This document shows, one piece after another, positions 24,430-34,302 of a stretch of DNA of 64,000 nucleotides; within the stretch, counting starts at the first letter, position 1; the number at the start of each line of letters is the position of its first letter. The position numbers and the translations under genes were made by a program. The notes beneath the pieces were generated by a model, which worked only from the letters and a program-made list of their open reading frames with translations, searched no databases and had not been told where the DNA came from. Source of the stretch: Verrucomicrobia bacterium LP2A (lineage in GTDB: Bacteria > Verrucomicrobiota > Verrucomicrobiia > Methylacidiphilales > Methylacidiphilaceae); contig JAFS01000001.1 of NCBI GenBank assembly GCA_000526255.1, forward strand, positions 1,116,001 to 1,180,000. The letters run 5' to 3'.

Positions 24430-27400
24430 CTATCTCCAGTCGCGGCGTTGAACATCTTGGTCTTCCCGCTGCCCTGCGCTTTCATAGAGATCCGCTACCT
24501 GGTAGAGCAACCCGGATGTGCGGGGCCAGCCAAAGCGAGTCGCTTCGGCAGAGCTGCGGTATCGAGCGAGAAGCTCGCGCTCCTGGTCGCCGCCGTCATT
24601 CGGCAATCGCCAAGTACTCCCGTGCTTCTTGATCAGGCCATCGATGACGCCAGCTTCGATCTCGTCGCTCCGGAGCCGTTCGATCGCGTCGCGCACGGCG
24701 ATCGCCGGCCAGACACCATCCGTCTCCGGCGGGATATACGCCAGCATCTGTCCGATATGGAAATCGCCGACTGCGGTCCGGCCCGTCTCCTTGCAGAGCC
24801 GCCTTGCCTGCTCGATCCATTGCATGAGCTTGCCACAATCGATCGATCCGTTCTCCGCGCCCGGAACGCCCTTCCACGAGGTGAGGAGACGATAGGCGCA
24901 ATCGGCCTTGGCGCGCCGCCTTTCCGTGGGCTCTTCTTCCGTCTCTTGGACACGGCTCTCTCGAGCCGGACGATAGAGCAATCCAATGATTTCGGCAAAA
25001 AACCCCGGATCCGCATTCATTCGCCGGTGCAAGGCTCCAACCGAGCGAGGTATATTGCGGAGAAACGGGCAGTAAGACCATTCCAGACGGGCGATCTCGC
25101 TCTGGTCGGCATCCGGCCGCTGGTCGAGCTCCTGCAGGAGCCGTTCGAGGCAATTGTAGTGCCAGATCTCAGGACCGGCCTCGGGGTTTGGGCCGTTCAT
25201 CTCGATCAGCGACTTGTCGAGCACGCGGATGAGAGTGTCCGTCGGAACTCGCTGCCGAGCGGATGCCGCGACCAAGGACGCGGCCATGCCCCGGCCGACC
25301 TCCAGCAGCTTCCCAGTTACGAAGAGCTCATGGCCCGCCGCTTTCCGGAGCGAGAATTCCGGCACCCGTTTCCAATATTCATCCTCTAGAGCTTTGCCGA
25401 AAGCCGCGATGCGATCCCAAAGGGTCTTGTCATGCGGCATCGCCAAAAGAACGATGAGGACCATCTCCTTGGTCCAGCCCTCGGCGAGGGCGCGATCAAG
25501 CAGGCCATACGCCCATTCGATTCCCAGCTTCTTTATGCAGCCGGAGACAATCCCACGGCCAACGGCGGCAAGCCGATCACCTGCCTTAAGGCAATGGGCC
25601 AGAAGAAGGAGGAGTTGGCCTTCCGCGATCTCAGATGCGGCGGCCGTGCCGATGGCGACGGGATTCTCTACATCTACAGTGCGCGCGAAGCCGATCAGGG
25701 CGTTCACTCCGCCGGAGCTCAGGATCCCTTTGACGGCATCCCGTCTTGCAGCCTCGACCGCCTCCTCATCGGCTTGCGAATCGTGAGCCGGAGGATGGAT
25801 CAGTAGCGGCTCGCTTGCGAAGAGCCATGCCATCCGCTTGACGTCATCCTTTGGCGTCAGGCGGTTGTAGATCGCCTCTAGCGGAGCCAAATCCTCCTCA
25901 GGCAGCACCCAACCCTCCCCAGCGAAGCGCCGATGATGATTGAGCAACTTCCGGATCACCGCCCACAGCTCGTCCCGTGTCTTATCATCGAACCGGTCCA
26001 GAGATGCCGAGAGCAGGGAGACCGCTTCCCGGCATCGCTCTGGAAGGAGCTGGGCGAAATGGTCGGCGAAGAGGGAAACCCAGCGGCCGCCGTCCCCCTG
26101 CACATCCTCCAAGAGGCGCTTGGCGATTTTGTCAATGTATGCTGCCCAGATAGGCATCGTAATGGCTTCTTTGCAGCGTCCCTCGGAAAAATCCCGCCAT
26201 CGCGGACGGGCGGACGGAAAGGTCGTCTCAGCCTTGGCTGATACAAGCGCGCGCATCAGTTCCCAGGCGATTTGCGGCTCTTCTTTCCTTAGCCGGTCGA
26301 GCGCGGCGAGCCGCTCGTTCAGCGTCGCGAAGGTCTGAGACGGCCACGGCAGAAAGATGTTACGGAGCACCTCCAGCGGACCGTTGGAATGGGGACGATC
26401 GGTGCGCATCAGCGCGGCAAGCCGCGCGAGCACCAGGGACGCTCGTAAGAAATATCCCGGGCTCCAGCTCAGGCACTCCAAGCCCGAGAGCAGGAAGTGC
26501 GCGTCATGCCCGTCGATGGGCAGAGGCCTGAACTCGTCCTTGAACAGCGCCAGCACTGGCGGGTCATCGAGCCGAAGGCTCGCCTCCACCGCCGATAGGA
26601 ACGCGTCCGGCTCAGCTTCCGCGAAGAGGTCGAGCTGGGGATGCACCGACCACCAGCGGCGCGCATCCGCGCCATCAAGAAGGCGGCGCACAATCCCGGT
26701 GACTCGTAGGCCCGCGTCGCTAAGCCCCGCTTTCTTCCCGAAGATGGCAAGCGCCATCAGCATCTCGCCTAGACCCCGGCGCAGATAGTCTGAATGGATC
26801 AGCGGCATCTGCCCCGGTGGGGGAGCAAGCCAGCGGCGGTCGCTTGGCAGGTCATAGCGGGGATCGGGCGAGCCAAAGACCGTTACGGCGACTTCGACGA
26901 ACCGCTCAAGATCCTGCGCCGTGACATAACGAGCAAGGCGGAAGAGCGCATCGCGCAGCGAGGCGACCTTCCAGACGTTGCCCAATTTCCGGAGCGGGCT
27001 CTCGGTCTCTTCAAGCAAGGGGGTGAGCTCGCGCACCAGAGCGTCGTAGTCCTTCCCCGCGAGGCATTGCAGCTGTTCGCGATCGAGGGGATTGGACTCA
27101 TCCCAGCCGCCGGCCAAGAGCGCCGGGATCATTTTCGAGGCGTTCTCCGGTTTCGCCCACTCTGGTTCCATTCTTGCGGCGGCGGACGGGTAGAGCCGCC
27201 TAAAGACAGCGAGGCTTCCCGCGATGTCCCGAGCCGCCTCTCTTGCCTCATCGTCACCAAGCCTCATCCCCGTGAGCGCGGCTTCAACTTCGACCCGCAG
27301 CGCGCGAGGAAGGCGGATCACCGGTTCGGACGCGCCGACCCTCGATCCGAAAACGCTGTAGACGTGGTGCCCATGTTCAACAAGCCGTTGTGCGAGACCG

Positions 27401-28491
27401 GGATTGCTGTTTTCCACCAGGACAATAATCAGCGGCGTCAGGCTTTGTCCAAGTGTGCGCGCCGGTTCGGGTTCGGCCGCGATGAGGCAGCGCGCAAGGT
27501 ACGGCATCCTGTCATCAGCGGGCAGCTGGGCGATGAGCGCGAAGAGGAACGCAATCCCCTCTTCGGTTGATTCCGCCTCGACGGCTATGTGCCCAGGGTC
27601 GCCGGAAAGCCACTTCCAGACTTGAGCGGCCGCCTCGTCGCGCCCGGCTAGGACCAGGTCGCCGCTGACCGGCCATTTGGTCGAGAGCGACCACTCCTCC
27701 CAGACCGCCTCGATCTGCTGCAGTCCAGGCGTCAAGCTGCCGGTGAGGACGGCGAGCCAGTGCCCGACTGCCGGATGCATCTCGATCCAATGGACAAGAT
27801 CGACGGCGTCATAGGCGCGAACGTCGGCCCAGCTCCCCTCTGCCTTTTTCTCCGTAACCCACTTGTCCTTGCCTGGCCACCGGCACGGGGTGACGAAAAC
27901 GAATGTCGATTCCTTGGGATTGATGTTGCCCGGTTGCTCTGTTCGCTTCCGGAAGTCGCTCTCGACCTTGCCTTTGATCTTGCTGGTTTGCGTCGAGAGC
28001 TCCCACCCGGAGACGCCATCGGGGATATAGGTGGTTCCAGCCCCTACCCGGCACTGCCCGTCCCAACCGTGGAGCTCGCTGGCGTCGCCGCTGGGAAAGC
28101 GCAGCTCTGCCTCGTGCCCTTTTTCGGCGCGGATGAGGCGGGTCAACAGCTCGGGGAGCCTGCCTCGGCACGCCCGCGTCTGCGCCCATTGGCGCAAGGT
28201 GGTTTCCTCTATGAACCGGAATGGCGTGCGCCCTTTCGACGAAGCAAGAGGCCTGCCGCCGGGCCGCCCTTGCACCGAGCCGTCTGTGGTGATCCTGATC
28301 CCCTCGGCGACCAGGGTGTTCACTATGGCCTGAAGGTTGTTCGGAATCGGACTGCGGAAGCCTCGCTCGAAATCAGCCAAAGTCGAAAGGGCAATTCCAG
28401 CCCGTTTTGCCAGATCGCGCTGCGACCAGCCCAACAAGGCTCGGGCCGCTTTAATTTGGGTCGGGGACGGGAATTGATTCGACTTCAGCAT
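24430..28491 (-). CDS. Giant XRE-PD-(D/E)XK-helical-repeat protein
   Basis: A 1353-residue multidomain protein. Residues 10-65 are an XRE helix-turn-helix (IKAARALLGWSQRDLAKRAG then STLADFERG). Residues ~125-240 contain a restriction-like core: HGWDGQ (D144), VSGWELST (E164) and a KIKGKVESDFRKRT segment, then TFVFVTPCRW. Residues ~275-325 align with a P-loop position (LVLAGRDE...HIAVEAESTEEGIAF) but lack a GxxxxGK loop, so any NTPase is dead or absent. The remaining ~1000 residues are helical without a named domain. The overall plan (DNA reader, nuclease, degenerate STAND-like centre, long sensor) recalls Avs-type proteins but is not one I can name. It probably autoregulates through the XRE domain. 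Confidence 0.68.
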   Translation of the reverse strand: MLKSNQFPSPTQIKAARALLGWSQRDLAKRAGIALSTLADFERGFRSPIPNNLQAIVNTLVAEGIRITTDGSVQGRPGGRPLASSKGRTPFRFIEETTLRQWAQTRACRGRLPELLTRLIRAEKGHEAELRFPSGDASELHGWDGQCRVGAGTTYIPDGVSGWELSTQTSKIKGKVESDFRKRTEQPGNINPKESTFVFVTPCRWPGKDKWVTEKKAEGSWADVRAYDAVDLVHWIEMHPAVGHWLAVLTGSLTPGLQQIEAVWEEWSLSTKWPVSGDLVLAGRDEAAAQVWKWLSGDPGHIAVEAESTEEGIAFLFALIAQLPADDRMPYLARCLIAAEPEPARTLGQSLTPLIIVLVENSNPGLAQRLVEHGHHVYSVFGSRVGASEPVIRLPRALRVEVEAALTGMRLGDDEAREAARDIAGSLAVFRRLYPSAAARMEPEWAKPENASKMIPALLAGGWDESNPLDREQLQCLAGKDYDALVRELTPLLEETESPLRKLGNVWKVASLRDALFRLARYVTAQDLERFVEVAVTVFGSPDPRYDLPSDRRWLAPPPGQMPLIHSDYLRRGLGEMLMALAIFGKKAGLSDAGLRVTGIVRRLLDGADARRWWSVHPQLDLFAEAEPDAFLSAVEASLRLDDPPVLALFKDEFRPLPIDGHDAHFLLSGLECLSWSPGYFLRASLVLARLAALMRTDRPHSNGPLEVLRNIFLPWPSQTFATLNERLAALDRLRKEEPQIAWELMRALVSAKAETTFPSARPRWRDFSEGRCKEAITMPIWAAYIDKIAKRLLEDVQGDGGRWVSLFADHFAQLLPERCREAVSLLSASLDRFDDKTRDELWAVIRKLLNHHRRFAGEGWVLPEEDLAPLEAIYNRLTPKDDVKRMAWLFASEPLLIHPPAHDSQADEEAVEAARRDAVKGILSSGGVNALIGFARTVDVENPVAIGTAAASEIAEGQLLLLLAHCLKAGDRLAAVGRGIVSGCIKKLGIEWAYGLLDRALAEGWTKEMVLIVLLAMPHDKTLWDRIAAFGKALEDEYWKRVPEFSLRKAAGHELFVTGKLLEVGRGMAASLVAASARQRVPTDTLIRVLDKSLIEMNGPNPEAGPEIWHYNCLERLLQELDQRPDADQSEIARLEWSYCPFLRNIPRSVGALHRRMNADPGFFAEIIGLLYRPARESRVQETEEEPTERRRAKADCAYRLLTSWKGVPGAENGSIDCGKLMQWIEQARRLCKETGRTAVGDFHIGQMLAYIPPETDGVWPAIAVRDAIERLRSDEIEAGVIDGLIKKHGSTWRLPNDGGDQERELLARYRSSAEATRFGWPRTSGLLYQVADLYESAGQREDQDVQRRDWR

Positions 28492-28504
28492 TTGCGTCTG
28501 ACAT

Positions 28505-28552
28505 CATATTATGCAGGTTTCGAAAAGTATCAGTCGATCAAGCGAAAGTCAA
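28505..28552 (-). promoter_or_regulatory. Candidate promoter/operator of the XRE-SEC-C operon
   Basis: On the minus strand TTGACT (28547-28552) is followed after 17 bases by TACTTT (28524-28529). Between the -10 and the ATG at 28491 lies the small perfect palindrome CATAATATG (28505-28513), a plausible XRE half-site pair. The spacing is good but the evidence is a motif match only. Confidence 0.42.
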
Positions 28553-28741
28553 GGAGCCAATCCGGAATCGACCGGGTCTCGCGGCTTCGGATGGTGCCGG
28601 CCCGATCCTCGGTGGCTGGTTCGGGATCTCTCTCCGCCGCCATGAGCCGAAGCAGATGCTCTTGCCTCGCCTCGAACCAAAGCGGCAAAGGAGTCGGGCT
28701 AGCTGCTTCGACGCTGCTCATCTGGTTAGGTTTTCGCCATC

Positions 28742-29848
28742 ATGCACGGCATCAATGCGGAGGCCTGGGCGTTGACCACCGTGTGGTGCGCGCAGTGCGA
28801 GCGCTCGCTCCCCTGGCGGGTCGGCCTTCCTATGAGGCGGTGCGGAAGCGGATCCGGGTGGTCAGCGGCGGGGCCGGCAGCTCGGCTTTCCGGCAGCCGG
28901 AAGCGCTCGATCGACTCTAGCCCCTTTGACGGTCCTACCGGACGGGGCTCCGATCCCCAACCGGCCGCCGCGGTCCTGGGGAGTTCCTCGGGAAGTGGTG
29001 ACCGGGCTCGCCCGTTGGCCGAGCACGAAGCGCTTGATTGGGGGAGCTTCTAATGATCGACCATGAGCCGCTCCTGGCCATGCTGACCCGCCTCAAATTG
29101 ACCGCGATCCGGGATCAGCTCGATCGCCTCCCAGACGAGGCAGCGAGTGGTGAGCTCACCCTGCGCGAGACTCTGGCCTTGCTCTGCGAGCGGGAGATGG
29201 CCAGAAAGGATGAGCGACGTACCCCGGTGGGCCTTTCCATCACCCATCTTCCCCGGGTGACCACCCTTGCCGGCTTCGACTTCGCAGCAGGGCCTTCACT
29301 AGACGAGCGCCAGATCCGGGAGCTTTCGGCCTGCAGCTTCGATCGCCCACAGGGAGAACCTGCTTCTTCCTGGTCCTCCGGGAGTGGGCAAGACCCACCT
29401 GGCGATTGCCTTGGCCCGCGAGGCGATCCCGGCAGGTTACACCGCCCTCTTCGTCTCGGCCCCGGCCCTGGTAGCAAGCTTCGCTCGCGCGCATGCTGAA
29501 GGACATTGGGAGAAACGAATCTCCCACTTCGCCACGCCCAAGCTCCTCGTCGTCGACGAACTGGGCGATCTCCCCTTCGAGCCCAACGCCGTCCATCTCT
29601 TCTTCCCGTTGGTCTTGCGCCGCTGCGAACGGGGGAGCCGCCGGACCACCAGCAACAGGAACGTGAGCGGATGGGGTATGGTGTTCGGTGATGCTCTTGT
29701 GGCCACCGCGATCCTCGATCGACTCAAGGAGAAACGGCGCGCTAAGCTACTGCTGCATCGGCTCAGCCCTTTGCCGCAACTGCTCAGAAAACTGCACCGG
29801 GGGGCAATTCTCCATGTCGCCAAGGGGTCAATTCCTGATGTCGCTTGA
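28742..29848 (+). mobile_element. IS21-family remnant (istA tail and broken istB)
   Basis: The istB helper ATPase is readable in pieces: from the ATG at 29053, with a GGGGGAG ribosome binding site, MIDHEPLLAMLTRLKLTAIR to FDFAAGPSLDERQIREL. A frameshift near 29340 follows, then ENLLLLGPPGVGKTHLAIAL (Walker A), LLVVDELGDLPFE (Walker B) and WGMVFGDALVATAILDRL. Family members normally continue LLHHSHVLNI..ESYRLKEK after ILDRL. Here ILDRLKEKRR is direct, so about 15 codons are deleted. The stop before istB (TAATG at 29050-29054) ends a degenerate istA tail beginning near 28742. The element cannot transpose by itself. Confidence 0.75.
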
Positions 29849-30060
29849 CAATTTGCCCAACCCGCCACGATATAGTCGCGGCTCAGGTGGAGGAAAGACT
29901 ATTGCACTCTCTCATTACCAGAGCAATCAGACGAATTTGGCATTCGCGAGGGGCGAGGATCCATACAGAACGTCACGACGCTGAAGCAACCACTGTTTTG
30001 CCCGCCGATTCGAGAATGCCGGCGTGCATTGCTCCAATTTGGCCATTACCCCGTATTGGC

Positions 30061-30804
30061 ATGTCAGAGCATGACGTTCGCAGTCAGTTTGCTAAATTTA
30101 CCCTGTGGCATTACGGCTACGAATTCGAAGGTGGGCTTTCCTTTCTGCCAAACCATTTGATGGGGAACAATCTAACCCGCGATCGACGCCGTCCTATCCA
30201 GCGCTTTCAGCATTTTATGCCTTATCTGGTTGAAGCTCTGGGCGGCAATCTAAAGGGCAAACGAATTCTGGACATCGCGTGTAACTCAGGCTTCTGGTCA
30301 ATTCAGTGTGCTCTTCTCGGGGCGACAGTGGTGGGGTTCGACGCGCGATCTGAACTCATTGAACAGGCTAGGCTGATCAAGAGAATTGTCGGCGTAGAAA
30401 ATGCGGTATTCGAGACGCTTCCATTTGGAGAAATGACTCCCGAAAGGCTTGGCCGCTTCGATGCGGTTCTTAATCTTGGCATTCTCTATCATCTACCGGA
30501 TCCGCTCGCAGCCTTGTTTGCCACGAAAGCGATGGCGGAGAACGTGATTGTAGTGGACACAAGCTTGTTCGTGAGCGACGAACCGGTGGTTCGTTACATT
30601 TGGGAAGAGCCAGTCGACATTCGGGACGCAGTTACCGCGGGTATCGTCGGGTATCCGAGCCCATCTGCATTAGAACTGATGTTCAGGCATATTGGTATTC
30701 CTCACACATTCCGCGTGCCGATCACCACGGACGATATGCCGCAGGACTATCTGGCTGGAGAACGGGCCACTTGGCTAGGGCTGCTTCACCGACCCGCTTC
30801 TTGA
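30061..30804 (+). CDS. Class I SAM-dependent methyltransferase
   Basis: From the ATG at 30061 the protein is about 247 residues. SAM motif I is clear: GKRILDIACNSGFWSIQCAL, followed by GATVVGFDARSELIEQA (acidic motif II), and FDAVLNLGILYHLPDPL is motif IV-like. The C-terminal part lacks a known substrate domain, and DUF1698-type or small-molecule methyltransferases are the closest match by motif style. The frame stays open back to 29845 inside the IS21 remnant, but those 72 codons look like IS sequence, so the internal start is preferred although its ribosome binding site is weak. Base composition seems more AT-rich than that of its neighbours, which suggests transfer. The ISL3 remnant C starts 20 bases after the stop. 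Confidence 0.75.
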   Translation: MSEHDVRSQFAKFTLWHYGYEFEGGLSFLPNHLMGNNLTRDRRRPIQRFQHFMPYLVEALGGNLKGKRILDIACNSGFWSIQCALLGATVVGFDARSELIEQARLIKRIVGVENAVFETLPFGEMTPERLGRFDAVLNLGILYHLPDPLAALFATKAMAENVIVVDTSLFVSDEPVVRYIWEEPVDIRDAVTAGIVGYPSPSALELMFRHIGIPHTFRVPITTDDMPQDYLAGERATWLGLLHRPAS

Positions 30805-30825
30805 TCGCACCGCCGACCGGACTTT

Positions 30826-31425
30826 GAAATTCAGCCTCTTCTCCGTTTCCCGTAGGTAGAGCAGGAAGATCAAGCCGCAGCTTTCCGGCTTTGAGGAACG
30901 CGGCAATGCTCTGGTAGCGGAAGCTACGAAAGCCTCTGGCCATCTTTTTGGGCAAGCTAGGCCCGCCCGCGGATCGCTTCGATGGTTCCGTTGGGGATCC
31001 GGCTCTGGAGAAAGGCGATGATTCCCCACCAGGTGCTCCTGGATGGTTTTGGAGAGTCTTCGGAAGGGGGCAAGCCGACTGCGATCAGCCCACCGGAACC
31101 ACCAGCGGAGCTCCTGGGGATCCTCCGGGGAGAGGATCTCTGGGAGAGCCTCCCGCAACCCAATGGCTCTTCCCAACCGAGGATCGGCGGCGCAAGGGGA
31201 ATGGCCCAGACCCTTCTGCTCCTGGCTTCGCATCCATGCGTTGCCTCGGAGCGCCCAGAGGCTTGCTTTCGGGAGCGCTCCCGGACTCGGGAACTTCTTG
31301 CGCACCGAATCGGCCTCCTCGCTTCCCAAGATCCATCGAAGACCGATGGCAAGAACGCCGCTTCTTGCCCCCCCTCGAACCGAAATCCGCACCCCTGGCC
31401 ACTCCATTCTGCGGGGAGCCAAGAA
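30826..31425 (-). mobile_element. ISL3-family remnant C
   Basis: Minus-strand fragments include SLWALRGNAWMRS, LGRAIGLREALPEILSPED and NGTIEAIRGRA, then KMARGFRSFRYQSIAAFLKA and KLRLDLPALPTG, the same transposase C-terminus as remnant B but with different frameshifts. The right boundary carries CACTCCATTCTGCGGGGAGCC. About 600 bp remain. Confidence 0.75.
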
Positions 31426-31519
31426 TCGAAGGAGGGTTCGCCACTCACTCGCCTCGCAAAAGTGGAGCGACGGTTTTCGCCACAATAGCAGCGCCCACCC
31501 AATCGGAAGCTCTGCCTTT

Positions 31520-32692
31520 TCAGAGCGGCAGCGGATCGGTTCCCTGGTCAAGCAACGCCAGACAGTCCGAATAGGAGTAGATCCGGCCACGGTGCCGTCC
31601 TGTAAGCTCCCGGACGATGCCGATCTTGGCAAGATTCTCCAAGGCCGCGCCGGCGGTCGGGAAAGAAATGCCGAGCTTATCGGAAGCCGTCTTGATGGTG
31701 ACGATCGGACTTGCCTGCATCAGCTCGTGGACCCGAAGTGCCGACGAGGCCAATCGGCCGAGGCCGGCGATCTTCTGCCGGTGCTCCTCGAACAGCGCCA
31801 TGAGCTTGCGCGCCGTCTCGGCTGCTTGCTCGGCCGTCTGCGCGATGCCGGACAGGAAGAACTCCATCCAGCTCTCCCACGCGCCCGCCTCCCGAACCTC
31901 CTGTAGCAGACGGTAGTAGTCGTCGCGCCGGGATTTCAGGAAGAGGCTCAGGTAGAGGATCGGTTCGTGCAACACCCCGGCCTCACACAGGATCAGCGGG
32001 ATGAGCAGCCGGCCCAACCGTCCATTCCCGTCGAGGAAGGGATGGATCGTCTCGAACTGGACGTGGGCCATGCCCGCCCTGATGAGGGGAGGGAGGGCCG
32101 GGTCCTCGGTGTGCAAAAAATGCTCCAGCGCATCCAGGCATTCATCGAGCCGATCTGGCGGCGGAGGCACGAAGAGGGCGTTACCGGGGCGGGTGCCCCC
32201 GATCCAGCTCTGCGAGCGGCGGAATTCGCCCGGTTGCTTTGCGGCGCCACGCCCGGACTTGAGCAGGATCGCATGCATGTCGCGAATCAACCTGAGCGAC
32301 AGAGGAAATCCACCGCGCAGGCGCGAAACACCATGGTCGATCGCCGCGACATAGTTCGACACTTCGGTCACGTCGTCGAGGCCGACGGCTGGCGCCTCGT
32401 GATTTTCAAACAGGAGCAGGTCGGACAGCGAGGATTGCGTGCCCTCAATCTGCGCGGAGAGGAGGGCCTCCTTGCGGACGTACATGTAGAGGAAGAGGGG
32501 CGTCGATCGCAGGATCGTGGTCACACCGTCAAGGCGCCCGATGGAGGCGATCGCGCGCTCGTAGACATTCATGAACCGCCCCAGCTCGAGCGGGGGATCG
32601 GGCGGCAACGGCGCAGGCACGTAGGCGCGCACGCGCTCGCCCCCTGCGCTCCTCTCGACATAGGTACCAAGCCTCCGGTTCCGCGCGTCCAT
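31520..32692 (-). CDS. Fic-family protein AMP-transferase (canonical motif)
   Basis: A 390-residue Fic protein. The N-terminal Fic_N region holds the inhibitory motif SAQIEGT ([S/T]xxxE[G/N]). The Fic signature is intact, IHPFLDGNGRLGRLLIPLIL, with catalytic His and both signature Arg. The C-terminal region (VHELMQASPIVTIKTASDKL...GRIYSYSDCLAL) is a winged helix. Such class II Fic enzymes AMPylate targets under self-inhibition and are often autoregulated. ATG at 32692 (MDARNRRLG) is preferred over 32710. The first ~90 bases and the upstream region are duplicated at 36.96-37.06 kb, where the rest of the gene is absent. A fragmentary AbrB/PIN pair lies upstream on the same strand. Confidence 0.9.
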   Translation of the reverse strand: MDARNRRLGTYVERSAGGERVRAYVPAPLPPDPPLELGRFMNVYERAIASIGRLDGVTTILRSTPLFLYMYVRKEALLSAQIEGTQSSLSDLLLFENHEAPAVGLDDVTEVSNYVAAIDHGVSRLRGGFPLSLRLIRDMHAILLKSGRGAAKQPGEFRRSQSWIGGTRPGNALFVPPPPDRLDECLDALEHFLHTEDPALPPLIRAGMAHVQFETIHPFLDGNGRLGRLLIPLILCEAGVLHEPILYLSLFLKSRRDDYYRLLQEVREAGAWESWMEFFLSGIAQTAEQAAETARKLMALFEEHRQKIAGLGRLASSALRVHELMQASPIVTIKTASDKLGISFPTAGAALENLAKIGIVRELTGRHRGRIYSYSDCLALLDQGTDPLPL

Positions 32693-32973
32693 CACCTGCG
32701 ATCCTTTCATTAGCTCCGCCCGTTATTGAAACGAATCGGACTTCGCTTTAATAACTGGCCTGGCTAATTTAAGCGAGCCTCTCCGTCGCATTCCCTGCCT
32801 GATGCAGCTCCGCGTCCCCGCCATCCCCCAGGCACATTCTGCCACCCAAGCTGAGAGATCCGGCGGCGCGGAATGGCTCCAGGGATCCGAAGCCGGTCCC
32901 CGTGGACCAAGCCATCGTGCATGTCCTCTGACCAGAGGGTGTCACCATTGGCCAGGGGCGCAGAAGCGAGATC
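32602..32973. repeat. PIN-tail/Fic-head duplication, copy 1
   Basis: This 372-bp segment is repeated at 36961-37320 (360 bp) with scattered substitutions and one 12-base gap. It spans the Fic start codons, the AT-rich promoter gap and the 3' end of a PIN toxin gene. Confidence 0.85.
32863..32967 (-). pseudogene. 3' fragment of a PIN-domain toxin gene, copy 1
   Basis: The minus strand reads ASAPLANGDTLWSEDMHDGL and then VHGDRLRI, which fits the C-terminal PIN motif (G...LWSEDm..G......LRI.NPF) of VapC-type RNases. The N-terminal catalytic half is missing and the frame is not continuous with the antitoxin fragment just upstream. Confidence 0.5.
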
Positions 32974-32991
32974 AACGACGGATCGAGGAAG

Positions 32992-33206
32992 CTACCGGGC
33001 ATTCGCCTTGTCCTAGCGGACAGTCGTGCACGAAACGCGCGCAGGCGCTTCAGGAGCTCTTCCGGCCCAGGATTGCGGGCGACCGCAAAGGCTCGCGCAG
33101 CGGCAACGGGAATTTCCATCTCGTCTCCTTCCTTTCGCTCCAGCGCGTCGACGACCGTCGCCGGCAGACGGACGGCCAAGCGATGGGCCCACTTCGCGGC
33201 CTGCAT
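32992..33206 (-). pseudogene. Damaged AbrB/MazE-type antitoxin
   Basis: From the ATG at 33206 the protein reads MQAAKWAHRLAVRLPATVVD, then LERKEGDEMEI and EELLKRLRAFRARL, a SpoVT-AbrB swapped-hairpin antitoxin of the kind paired with PIN toxins. Near its end the frame shifts: the expected terminus DKANAR-stop is present in the next frame (stop at 32992-32994), preceded by a TAG in that frame. Uncorrected, translation would run on to 32769. With the PIN fragment downstream it marks a dead vapBC pair. ISL3 remnant D begins only about 16 bases upstream of the start codon. Confidence 0.6.
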
Positions 33207-33221
33207 GGCGATCCTGCTAAA

Positions 33222-34135
33222 TACCTCTTCTCCGTTTCCCGTAGGCAGAGCGGGAAGATCGAGCCGCAACTTTCCGGCTTTGAGGAACGCGGCAATTCTC
33301 AGGTAGCGGAAGCTCCGAAAGCTTCTGGCCATCTTTTTGGGCAAGCTGGATCCGCCCGCGGATCGCTTCGATGGTTCCGTTGGGGATCCGAGTCTGGAGA
33401 AAGGCGATGATTCCCCCCAGATGCTCTTGGATGGTTTTGGAGAGTCTTCGGACGGGGGCAAGCCGACTGCGCTCAGCCCAAGGGAGCCATCAGCGGAGCT
33501 CTTGGGGATCCTCCGAGAGAGGATCTCTTCGAGCGGCTCCCGCAACCCAATGGCTCTTCCCAACCGAGGATCGGCGGCGCAAAGGGAACTACGCAGACCC
33601 TTCTGCTCCTCGCTTCGCGTCCATTCGTTTCCTCGGAGCACCCAGAGGCTCCCTTTGACGCCAGCCCTGGGCGTGAGCACTCCTTGGGCACCTGGTCGAC
33701 CGCCCCCCCCGCCCCCTCCCGCCGAACCGCACGCTCCGGACAGTCGACCGAGAAACCCAAGGGATCCACTCGGTCCGGTACTGCCAGAAGTTCATCTGCC
33801 TCCAAAGCTTCTGCACGGTGTCCTGCGTGGGGGGAAAGTCTTCGAGATTCCGGAGAGGCGAACCGATGATCTTACTCCAAACCGTAGCGAGATCTTGTCA
33901 GCATGCTCGTTCGGGGAATGCTCACTCTGGCTCACCTTCCCTTCCCTTCCGAGCCCAGTGGCAGCGCCGCATCAAAACGCTTGTTCGCGTCCTTCTCGCA
34001 AGCATGAGTGTTCTTGACGGCCTCGTCTCTCCCCAAAATCCGTCGAAGACGGATCGCAAGAAGTCCGCGTCTTGCTAGCCCTTAACCGAAAATCCCGTCC
34101 ATCTCACTCACTTAATTCAGCGGGGAGCCCCCAAG
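33222..34135 (-). mobile_element. ISL3-family remnant D
   Basis: Minus-strand pieces match remnants B and C: VKGSLWVLRGNEWTRSEEQK, PRLGRAIGLREPLEEILS, GSPTEPSKRSAGGSSLPKKM in a shifted frame and FRSFRYLRIAAFLKAGKLRL. The distal end shows GATCGCAAGAAGTCCGCGTC and AATTCAGCGGGGAGCC. It is the second near-complete C-terminal copy in the window. No intact transposase frame remains. Confidence 0.77.
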
Positions 34136-34302
34136 GAATACTCCCAAACTCGCCTCCCGTGGAGACCTCTTGTTGACGTCCCTAAGGTCATTTATGGCTG
34201 TCGTTCGATGAGCGCTATGGGTAAGTTTGCCCTGTGCCAGCTCGAAGCTGAACTGAATTTGAGGATTAGCCCACAGGAGATGAAAACCCGTTGGGAGGTC
34301 TT

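Noticed and set aside
24274-25389. A 371-codon plus-strand frame opposite the XRE giant
   Set aside because: It crosses the junction of two genes on the other strand and has no domain signature.
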